DNA of 64,000 nt, taken from positions 7,120,501 through 7,184,500 of the forward strand of contig NZ_CP020555.1 in the NCBI RefSeq assembly GCF_002080455.1, given 5' to 3'. Shown here in pieces: positions 7,746 to 14,312 of this stretch. The position numbers were made by a program, and so were the translations under genes. The notes under the pieces were generated by a model. It was given only the letters and a program-made list of their open reading frames with translations. It had not been told where the DNA came from and did no database searches. How positions within the stretch are numbered: the stretch's first letter is position 1; every line of letters begins with the position of its first letter. This DNA comes from Streptomyces sp. Sge12 (lineage in GTDB: Bacteria; Actinomycetota; Actinomycetes; Streptomycetales; Streptomycetaceae).

Positions 7746-8951
7746 ATGCCTTCACACCGGTTCGCCCGCTCCGTCCTGCCTTCGCCCCCCACCGGCTACC
7801 GAGACCTGCTCCGCAACAAGGAGTTCAGCGGTCTCTACATCAGCTTCACCCTTACCACCGCCGCAAGTACTTTGTCCGGATTCGCGCTCGGCACCCTGGT
7901 CAACCAGCAGACCCGTTCCCCGTTCCTGACGGCCGTGAGCATGTACGGCGCCACCTTCGCGACGGTGCTCGGCGCGCTGACCCTGATGTCGGTCGCCGAC
8001 GGGGAGCGGCCCTGCCGGACCCTCGTCCTGCTCCAACTCGCCTCACTGGCCGGGGTCGCCGCCCAGGCGGTCCCGGCGCTCCCGCTCGCGGTCCGGTTCG
8101 CCCTGCTGCTGACCCTCGGCTTCTTCCAGTCCCTCGGCACCGGCGCCCGGCTGGGGCTGCTCGCCGAGGCCGTACCCATCGGCGCCTACGCGCCCGCCCG
8201 TTCGCTGATGAACATCACCTCGGGCGGCACGGCGATCATCGGCTTCGCCCTCGGCGCCGTCCTGCTGCGCCGCCTGGGCCCGCAGGGGCTCTTCCTCACG
8301 GCCGCGGCGCTGACCGGCCTCGGAGCGGCCGTGGTGGCGGCCACCGTCCGCGAACACTCGATCCGGCCCACCCGCCGCCCCGGGCTGCGCCGCACCTGGG
8401 CCGCGAACGCGGAACTGTTCTCCCACCCGGGCCGCCGGAGGCTGCTGTTGAACCTGTGGGTGCCCAACGGCCTGATCGTCGGCTGCGAGGCGCTCTTCCT
8501 CTCCTACGACCCCGGCCGTGCGGGCATCCTCCTGGCCGCCGGATCGGCGGGCATGCTCCTCGGGGACCTGGCCGTCGGCCGGCTGCTCACCGCCGACGGG
8601 CGCCGCCGGTACGCCTTCGCCCTGCGGCTGCTGCTCGCCGCCCCCTTCCTGCTGTTCGCCCTCCACCCGCCCGTTCCGGTCCTGGTGGTCGCGGTGTTCC
8701 TCGCCAGTGCCGGTTTCGCGGCCACCCTGCCCCTCCAGGAGCAGCTCCTCGAACAGACCCCCGCCCCGATCCGCGGCCAGGTCCAGGGGGTCGAGTCGGC
8801 CGGCCGGATGACCTGGCAGGGTCTCGGCGCCGCGCTCGTCGGCGGCCTGGCCCAGTACCTCGCCCCGGGCGCCGCGATCGCCGTCGCCGCAGGGGTGTCC
8901 GTGGCCGTCACCCTGCTCTGCCGGCCGACGAGGCGTGCGGAGCCCACGTAA
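7746..8951 (+). CDS. MFS transporter under a leader/attenuator
   Basis: Membrane transporter of 401 residues with about 12 hydrophobic segments and the general look of an MFS drug or metabolite exporter; the substrate is unknown. The ATG at 7746 is chosen because GGAGG (7733-7737) lies 8 bases ahead. An in-frame extension to 7707 would run through the terminator stem and adds no conserved sequence. Regulation is probably through the leader ORF and terminator directly upstream, a layout known for resistance genes induced by ribosome-targeting drugs. The gene is transcribed away from the cbtBA riboswitch. Confidence 0.88.
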   Translation: MPSHRFARSVLPSPPTGYRDLLRNKEFSGLYISFTLTTAASTLSGFALGTLVNQQTRSPFLTAVSMYGATFATVLGALTLMSVADGERPCRTLVLLQLASLAGVAAQAVPALPLAVRFALLLTLGFFQSLGTGARLGLLAEAVPIGAYAPARSLMNITSGGTAIIGFALGAVLLRRLGPQGLFLTAAALTGLGAAVVAATVREHSIRPTRRPGLRRTWAANAELFSHPGRRRLLLNLWVPNGLIVGCEALFLSYDPGRAGILLAAGSAGMLLGDLAVGRLLTADGRRRYAFALRLLLAAPFLLFALHPPVPVLVVAVFLASAGFAATLPLQEQLLEQTPAPIRGQVQGVESAGRMTWQGLGAALVGGLAQYLAPGAAIAVAAGVSVAVTLLCRPTRRAEPT

Positions 8952-8990
8952 TTCGTGCACGTGTTCGGTTAGTGGGGTTAGGCTGGGGGC

Positions 8991-9626
8991 ATGCACGCAG
9001 TCCAGGGCCTTCAGGGTTCCCTCTTCGACCAGGGTGACGAGATCCGGCTCGGCCCCCTCGGCGGCCTGCGGCGCACCGCGCTCGGGGCCGGGGCCTGGGT
9101 CGACCACCTGCCCGGCTGGCTGAGCGGCGCCGACGCACTCTTCGAGCGGCTGGCCGCCGACGTGCCCTGGCGCGCCGAGCGGCGGCAGATGTACGAGCGC
9201 GAGGTGGAGGTGCCCCGGTTGCTCGCCTTCTACGGTGAGGGCGAGCCCCTGCCCCATGACGCGCTCACGGCCGCCCGCGAGGCGCTGGGCAGCCACTACG
9301 CCGCCGAGCTCGGCGAGCCGTTCACCACTGCCGGTCTGTGCCTGTACCGCGACGGCCGGGACAGCGTCGCCTGGCATGGGGACCGGACCGGCCGCTCGTC
9401 GACCGAGGACACCATGGTGGCCATCGTCTCCGTCGGCGATCCGCGGGATCTCGCCCTCCGCCCCCGCGACGGCGGCGCGACCCTGTTGCGGCTGCCCCTG
9501 GGGCACGGCGACCTCGTCGTCATGGGCGGCTCCTGTCAGCGGACCATGGAGCACGCCGTACCCAAGTCGACGCGGGCCGTCGGCCCCCGCATCAGCATCC
9601 AGTTCCGGCCCCGCGGCGTCCGCTGA
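8991..9626 (+). CDS. AlkB-like 2-oxoglutarate/Fe(II) dioxygenase
   Basis: Cytosolic enzyme of 211 residues expected to demethylate alkylated nucleic-acid bases oxidatively. The iron ligands of the AlkB family are present: HGD (His129, Asp131) and His188 in MEHAVPK, and the 2-oxoglutarate-binding arginines fit RISIQFR (Arg200, Arg206). Its length is typical of bacterial AlkB. There is no Shine-Dalgarno beyond GGGGG; TAGGCT at 8979-8984 lies six bases before the ATG, which suggests a leaderless transcript. It is 39 bases downstream of the MFS gene but probably has its own promoter. Confidence 0.92.
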   Translation: MHAVQGLQGSLFDQGDEIRLGPLGGLRRTALGAGAWVDHLPGWLSGADALFERLAADVPWRAERRQMYEREVEVPRLLAFYGEGEPLPHDALTAAREALGSHYAAELGEPFTTAGLCLYRDGRDSVAWHGDRTGRSSTEDTMVAIVSVGDPRDLALRPRDGGATLLRLPLGHGDLVVMGGSCQRTMEHAVPKSTRAVGPRISIQFRPRGVR

Positions 9627-9749
9627 GCTCCCGGCCGCCCACCGCCGGGCTCACGCCGCCCGTGCTCCGCCGTCCGTGCTCCGCCGCCCGCGGCCGCCCG
9701 GCCGAGGGCGCGGTTGCGGCGCCGCCCGGGGGCGTTCAGGCTGGTGCGC

Positions 9750-10121
9750 ATGGATCTTGGCGCCTTCTCCGTGAGCCTGACCGTGCGCGACCTCGATGCC
9801 TCGCGGGCGTTCTACGAGAAGCTCGGGTTCGCGGTCTTCGGCGGGAACCCCGAACAGGGCTGGCTCATCCTGAAGAACGCCGACATCGTCATCGGGCTCT
9901 TCGTCGGCATGTTCGAGAAGAACATGCTGACCTTCAACCCGGGCTGGGACAGCAGCGCGACCGCGCTCGAGACGTTCACCGACATCCGTGACGTGCAGCG
10001 ACAGCTGAAGGCGCGGGGCGTGGAGTTCCTGACGGAGGTCGACGAGTCGGGCTCCGGCCCGGGCAGCTTCCTCATCCTCGACCCCGACGGCAATCCGGTC
10101 CTCTTCGACCAGCACGTCTGA
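9750..10121 (+). CDS. VOC (glyoxalase/bleomycin-resistance fold) protein
   Basis: Small cytosolic protein of 123 residues with the paired beta-alpha-beta pattern of the vicinal-oxygen-chelate superfamily: an N-terminal SLTVRDLDASRAFYEKLGF and a C-terminal FLILDPDGNPVLFDQ. Such proteins range from metalloenzymes to drug-binding resistance proteins, and the ligand here is unknown. The ATG at 9750 is preferred over an upstream in-frame start at 9714; CAGGCT at 9737-9742 sits seven bases before it, suggesting leaderless transcription. Confidence 0.88.
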   Translation: MDLGAFSVSLTVRDLDASRAFYEKLGFAVFGGNPEQGWLILKNADIVIGLFVGMFEKNMLTFNPGWDSSATALETFTDIRDVQRQLKARGVEFLTEVDESGSGPGSFLILDPDGNPVLFDQHV

Positions 10122-10138
10122 CCCGACCCGGGGCTCGC

Positions 10139-10435
10139 TCAGGCGGTGGCGCCGGGCTCCTTCGTGGGGCGGACGGCCCCCGCCGCCGCGTGCAGCGAGC
10201 GCAGCGCCAGCAGCAGGACCCCGATGTCGTCCAGGTACACCGGGTCCGGAATCAGGTCCACCGGCGAGACGGTGTAGGCGACGGCGACCCAGAAGAGCGC
10301 CTTGTCGCGCAGCGGGATTCCCGCATCGAGCAGCAGCCGCCGGGCCGCGAAGACCCGTACGAGAAGCACCGCCGCGGCGATACCGAGCCCCACCGCGACG
10401 ACCACGCCCAGTACCAGCCAGACCGTTCCGTCCAT
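10139..10435 (-). CDS. YkvA-family (DUF1232) small membrane protein
   Basis: Protein of 98 residues with an N-terminal transmembrane helix (about residues 5-27) and the DUF1232 signature RDKALFWVAVAYTVSPVDLI followed by PDPVYLDDIGVLL. The family is widespread and of unknown function. It converges with the VOC gene (17-base gap) and lies downstream of the MarR gene on the same strand. Confidence 0.9.
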   Translation of the reverse strand: MDGTVWLVLGVVVAVGLGIAAAVLLVRVFAARRLLLDAGIPLRDKALFWVAVAYTVSPVDLIPDPVYLDDIGVLLLALRSLHAAAGAVRPTKEPGATA

Positions 10436-10490
10436 GGCGGCCGTATACCCCGATTTCGGTCGGCGATACCCGGTCCGTGCCCGGATCCCT

Positions 10491-10955
10491 TCAGACGCCC
10501 TCGCCGCGCAGCCGGCGGCCGACCTCGCCCAGCCCGTCGGCGAGCGCGTCGAGCTGCCCGGGGGTCAGGACGTCGACGAGGATCTCCCGGACCGTCGCCA
10601 CGTGCCCCGGTGCGGCCTCCTCCAGCTTGGCGCTGCCCGCGTCGGTGAGGACGGCGAAGACGCCGCGCACGTCGGAGGGGCAGCTGCGGCGGCGGACCAG
10701 CCCGGCCTTCTCCATCTGCGTGACCTGGTAGGTCAGCCCGCTCTTGGAGTTGATCAGGCCGTTGGCGAGCTCGGTCATGCGCAGCTCGCGCCCGGGCGCC
10801 GCGGCGAGCCGCACGAGGATCTCGTACTGCGGGTGGGAGAGCCCGGCCTCGTCCTTCAGCTGCTGGTCGAGGCGGCGGTTCACCAGGGCCGACGCGGCGA
10901 GGAATCCGCTCCAGGCCCGCATCTCGCGGTCGTCCAGCCATCTCGGTTCAGCCAT
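10491..10955 (-). CDS. MarR-family transcriptional regulator
   Basis: Winged-helix regulator of 154 residues. The HTH covers about residues 55-95 (RMTELANGLINSKSGLTYQV, then MEKAGLVRR) and the wing contains DVRGVFAVLTDAG, the usual MarR DxR motif. It is divergent from the DoxX gene. Two near-identical TTCNAATTTGAA palindromes fill the interval, one of them over the MarR promoter, so it very likely represses both itself and doxX. TAGTCT six bases before the ATG suggests a leaderless message. The effector is unknown; no redox cysteine of the OhrR kind is seen near the N-terminus. Confidence 0.92.
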   Translation of the reverse strand: MAEPRWLDDREMRAWSGFLAASALVNRRLDQQLKDEAGLSHPQYEILVRLAAAPGRELRMTELANGLINSKSGLTYQVTQMEKAGLVRRRSCPSDVRGVFAVLTDAGSAKLEEAAPGHVATVREILVDVLTPGQLDALADGLGEVGRRLRGEGV

Positions 10956-10976
10956 GGCGCCAGACTACACGGGTTG

Positions 10977-11027
10977 TTCCAATTTGAATCAATGGTTAGG
11001 GTCGGGGCTCCGCGGTTCGAATTTGAA
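10977..11027. promoter_or_regulatory. Twin MarR operators
   Basis: TTCCAATTTGAA at 10977-10988 and TTCGAATTTGAA at 11016-11027 are the same imperfect palindrome, starting 39 bases apart (about four helical turns, same face). The first overlaps the probable -35 region of the MarR gene and the second lies 49 bases before the doxX start. This is the expected pattern for an autoregulated divergent MarR/target pair. Confidence 0.7.
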
Positions 11028-11076
11028 CAACTCCCTCCTGCCTCCCCACGGGCCGCCCGACCGGAAGGACCCCCCG

Positions 11077-11640
11077 ATGACCAGCCCCTCCGTCACCGCG
11101 ACGAAGCCGCAGGCCGCCGCCCCGGCCGCACGACCCCAGTCCGCCGTCCTCTCCACCCCGGGCCACGACACCGGCCTGCTGCTCCTGCGCGTCGTACTCG
11201 GCCTGACCATGGCCGCGCACGGCACGCAGAAGCTCTTCGGCTGGTTCGGGGGCGGCGGCATCAGCGGCACCGGTCAGTTCTTCACCGCCAGCGGCTACCC
11301 CGCGGGCGACGCCATGGCGGTCCTCGCCGGCCTCACCGAGACCCTCGGCGGGCTCGGCCTCGTCCTCGGGCTGCTCACCCCGCTCGCAGGCGCCGCGATC
11401 GTCGGCACCCTGATCAACGCGATCGCCGTCCACGGGGCCGACGCCTTCTTCGCCCCGAAGGGCATCGAGTACGAGCTGCTGCTGACCGCGGGCGCCGCCG
11501 CCCTCGCCCTCACCGGCCCCGGCCGGTACGCCGTCGACCGCTTCCTGCCCGTGGTGCGGAACCACCGCCTCGCGCACGGCGCCCTCGCCGTCGCCCTCGG
11601 CGTGGTCCTCGCAGCCGTACTGCTCCTCGTCCGCAACTAG
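11077..11640 (+). CDS. DoxX-family membrane protein
   Basis: Inner-membrane protein of 187 residues with four hydrophobic helices and the DoxX signature GLTMAAHGTQKLFGWF near residue 50. The family is linked to quinone, thiosulfate and oxidative-stress metabolism, but the reaction here is not known. The ATG at 11077 has GGAAGGA upstream; a longer frame from 10744 reads through the MarR gene and its operators and is rejected. Likely derepressed when the divergent MarR protein is inactivated. Its TAG stop overlaps the TAG stop of the convergent decarboxylase gene (CTAG at 11637-11640). Confidence 0.9.
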   Translation: MTSPSVTATKPQAAAPAARPQSAVLSTPGHDTGLLLLRVVLGLTMAAHGTQKLFGWFGGGGISGTGQFFTASGYPAGDAMAVLAGLTETLGGLGLVLGLLTPLAGAAIVGTLINAIAVHGADAFFAPKGIEYELLLTAGAAALALTGPGRYAVDRFLPVVRNHRLAHGALAVALGVVLAAVLLLVRN

Positions 11641-13214
11641 GACGTCTGGCCGGCCCGTTCGCGGCAGGGGGTACGGACGCCGGTCCGTACCCCCTGCCGC
11701 CATGCCGGTCGGGCGACGACGCGCAGGCGCGTCACGCCCGGGTCGAGTGCGCCGCGGACATGGCCGCTCGGCGCGGCCGCCGTCCGCTGAAGGAAGCGGA
11801 CGGTCTCGGCGGTGATGACCTCGCCCGGCAGGACGTTGGGGATGCCCGGCGGGTACGCCGCCAGGGTGTCCGCGGAGATCCGTCCGACGGCGTCCTGCGC
11901 GGACACCGCCACGGCCGGGCTCAGGAACGCCTCGCGGGCGGTGAGTTCCGTGGCGCCGGGGGTCGGCAGACGCAGCATGCCGCCGGCTCCGCCGCCCGCC
12001 GGGTCGGCGGTGAGCGGGGAGGGCAGGGTGTGCAGGGCTTCTGCGAACCGGTCGGTGTCGGGGACGGAACCCGCGCCGATGACGGCGACGATCGCCGCGT
12101 CGGTCGCCACTTCGACCATGATCCGGTGGTCCAGGAAGAGCCGCCGCCGTGCCTCGTGGCCCGGGATCCCGCCGGCGCGGGTGTCGATCGCGATGCGCAG
12201 CGGATCGGCTCGGACGATGTCGGGGAAGGCCCCGAACCCGTCGCTCACCACCTCGAAACGGCCCAGGGCGCGGACGGCGCCGCGTACCCGGTCCGCGGCC
12301 TCCACCGAATGGCCCGTCGCGGCGGTGCCGGTGACCAGAGTCCTTCGGGCGAGATCGAGCGACGCGGTCAGCAGCGCGCTCGCGCTGGTGGACTGCACGA
12401 GCCGGAACGCCCGGTCCACGAGGGGTTCCAGCCGGTCCGCGAAGGGGCCTTCCGCGAGGTGGAGCATCGCCGACTGCGTCAGGCTGCCCGCCAGCTTGTG
12501 CGTACTGGACGTCACCAGATCGGCGCCCTCGGAGAGGGCATTCGAGGGAAGACCGGGGTGGAAGCCGAAGTGCGATCCCCACGCCTCGTCGACGATCAGC
12601 GGTACTCCCGCCGCGTGGGCCGTGTCCGCGAGGGCCCGTACGTCGGCCACGGCGCCGAAGTAGCTCGGGGACACGATGTACACGGCGGCCGCGTCCGGGG
12701 TCCGGTCGAGCGCCTCCGCCACGTCCGCGGCGGTCACGCCGTGCGCGATGCCCTGCTCCGGGTCGACGGACGGCTGGACGAAGACGGCGTCCATGCCCGA
12801 CAGCACCAGCCCGTCGATCACGCTGGAGTGCACACTGCGTTGCACGACGAGCGTGCGCCCCAGCGCGGGGGCGACCATCGAGGCGATCTGATTGCCCTGC
12901 GAGGCGCCGTTCGTCAGGAACCAGGTGCGCCGCGCTCCCCAGGCCTCGGCCGCCAGCGCCAGCGCCCGGTCCAGCGGGGTGTCCGCTCCGAGATCGATGC
13001 CGTCCAGCAGCGGTGGGAAGTCCAGGGCCGTGATCCGCGGGCCGAAGAAACCGGCGAGGTCCGACCCGGGAGCCGCGGCATGGCCGGGGACGTTGAGTCT
13101 CAGCCAGTCCCGTCCCGCGTGGCCCAGCACCGCCTCGGCGTACGGGGCGCGCAGCTGGCCGGCGGGGGAGAGGGGGAGGGAGGGGGTGCGGTGTTCGGCC
13201 GTTCTGATGTTCAC
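11637..13214 (-). CDS. PLP-dependent Orn/Lys/Arg decarboxylase-family enzyme
   Basis: Cytosolic fold-type I PLP enzyme of 525 residues. The Schiff-base lysine is in TSSTHKLAGS (Lys240), and VDEAWGSHF (about 208-216) holds the Asp that pairs with the pyridine nitrogen, followed by the family His. It fits the Orn/Lys/Arg decarboxylase major domain; substrate choice cannot be read from sequence. A divergent LysR gene is the probable regulator. The frame runs through an 18-bp perfect hairpin near its 3' end (11661-11700), so the last 20 or so residues, Arg-rich, may be an extension past the ancestral stop. Confidence 0.88.
   Translation of the reverse strand: MNIRTAEHRTPSLPLSPAGQLRAPYAEAVLGHAGRDWLRLNVPGHAAAPGSDLAGFFGPRITALDFPPLLDGIDLGADTPLDRALALAAEAWGARRTWFLTNGASQGNQIASMVAPALGRTLVVQRSVHSSVIDGLVLSGMDAVFVQPSVDPEQGIAHGVTAADVAEALDRTPDAAAVYIVSPSYFGAVADVRALADTAHAAGVPLIVDEAWGSHFGFHPGLPSNALSEGADLVTSSTHKLAGSLTQSAMLHLAEGPFADRLEPLVDRAFRLVQSTSASALLTASLDLARRTLVTGTAATGHSVEAADRVRGAVRALGRFEVVSDGFGAFPDIVRADPLRIAIDTRAGGIPGHEARRRLFLDHRIMVEVATDAAIVAVIGAGSVPDTDRFAEALHTLPSPLTADPAGGGAGGMLRLPTPGATELTAREAFLSPAVAVSAQDAVGRISADTLAAYPPGIPNVLPGEVITAETVRFLQRTAAAPSGHVRGALDPGVTRLRVVARPAWRQGVRTGVRTPCRERAGQTS
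11661..11700. terminator. Perfect 18-bp hairpin, probable bidirectional terminator
   Basis: GCGGCAGGGGGTACGGAC at 11661-11678 is the exact inverse complement of 11683-11700, with a four-base loop. It lies just past the DoxX stop and near the end of the convergent decarboxylase frame, where it could terminate both transcripts. There is no T-run, as is common for Streptomyces terminators. Confidence 0.75.
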
Positions 13215-13286
13215 CCCCGGAGCGTGACAGCCGTCCGGTCATTGAGGAACAGTGGACTTTTCGTTACCCCTCCATACGATGTCTAT

Positions 13287-14204
13287 ATGCTCGAGGTCAG
13301 GCATCTCCAGGTACTCCGCTCCATCGCGCAGGAGGGCTCGCTCGCCGCCGCCGGCCGCGCACTGCACTACAGCCAGCCCACGATCACCCACCACCTCGCA
13401 GCCCTGGAAGCCCACTTCGACGCCCGGCTCGTCCAGCGCGGACCGCGCGGGGCCACGCTGACCGAGCTCGGCGAAGCCCTGCTGCCGCACGCCGAGGCGG
13501 TACTGGAGCGCCTGCGCCACGCCGAGCTGGAGGTGCGCGACCTCGCCGAGCGCGGCACCCGCACCCTCCACATCGGCACCTTTCCCACCGCGGGCGCCCT
13601 GCTGCTGGCGCCGGCGGTCAAGCGCCTGCACCAGCAGGGGGTCCACATCTCGCTCACCGAGGGCGAGCTCCCCCTGCTGCTGCGCGGGTTGCGGGCCAGG
13701 GAGCTCGACGCCGCCCTCGTCTTCTCGCAGCCGGGCGACAGGCTGGACCTCGACGAGGACTTCGAGGTCCATCCGCTGCTCTCCGATCCACTGCTCCTGG
13801 TCATGCCCGAGGACCACCCCTGCGCATCGCTGGACCAGGTCTCCCTCGGCGACCTGAGGGACACCGCCTGGGTGGGCGCCGCCGACCCGCACGACCCCTG
13901 CGACCGCGTACTGGCATGGGCCTGCAGCCAGGAGGGGTACGAGCCCCTGCACGTGATGCGCACCGACGACTACGCGGTCGTGCAGGGCCTGGTGGCGGCG
14001 GGCACGGGCGTGGCCCTCGTCCCGCGGCTCGCCCTCGGCCCGCACCGCCCCGACCTGGCCGTACGGCCCCTGGCCAGTCCCGCCCTCGCCCGGGAGATCA
14101 GCGTCGCCGTGCTGCGCTCCACCTCGGCGGGCGCCGCGCAGGAACTGATCGGGGCGCTGGGGGAGCAGGCCGCGCTGATCACGGACCGCTGGGCGTCGGC
14201 CTGA
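13287..14204 (+). CDS. LysR-family transcriptional regulator
   Basis: Regulator of 305 residues with an N-terminal HTH (residues 5-60, LQVLRSIAQEGSLAAAGRAL, then YSQPTITHHLAALE) and a periplasmic-binding-like effector domain from about residue 90. It is divergent from the PLP decarboxylase (72-base gap) and most likely controls it. ATG 13287 is preceded six bases upstream by TACGAT (13275-13280), suggesting a leaderless transcript. A much longer open frame covering this gene upstream is antisense noise. Confidence 0.92.
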   Translation: MLEVRHLQVLRSIAQEGSLAAAGRALHYSQPTITHHLAALEAHFDARLVQRGPRGATLTELGEALLPHAEAVLERLRHAELEVRDLAERGTRTLHIGTFPTAGALLLAPAVKRLHQQGVHISLTEGELPLLLRGLRARELDAALVFSQPGDRLDLDEDFEVHPLLSDPLLLVMPEDHPCASLDQVSLGDLRDTAWVGAADPHDPCDRVLAWACSQEGYEPLHVMRTDDYAVVQGLVAAGTGVALVPRLALGPHRPDLAVRPLASPALAREISVAVLRSTSAGAAQELIGALGEQAALITDRWASA

Positions 14205-14312
14205 ATCGAACCGGCCATGCGGCTTTACGCCAACTCTCTTTGAGTCCAAGCGAGTTGCCAACACGCTGACCTATGTTCTACGGGGCACATCAGTTCGCCC
14301 CGGGAGGTCAGA

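Noticed and set aside
7747..9037. Alternate plus frame from 7688 through the MFS gene
   Set aside because: It is Arg/Pro-rich, lacks membrane helices and is out of phase with the clear MFS frame.
11011..11030. GGTTCGAATTTGAACAA looks like a tRNA T-loop
   Set aside because: No acceptor, D or anticodon arms are present; it is the second MarR operator.
10302..13286. Long plus-strand frame joined in phase to the LysR gene at 13287
   Set aside because: It runs antisense through MarR and the PLP decarboxylase and is low-complexity; only the LysR part is real.
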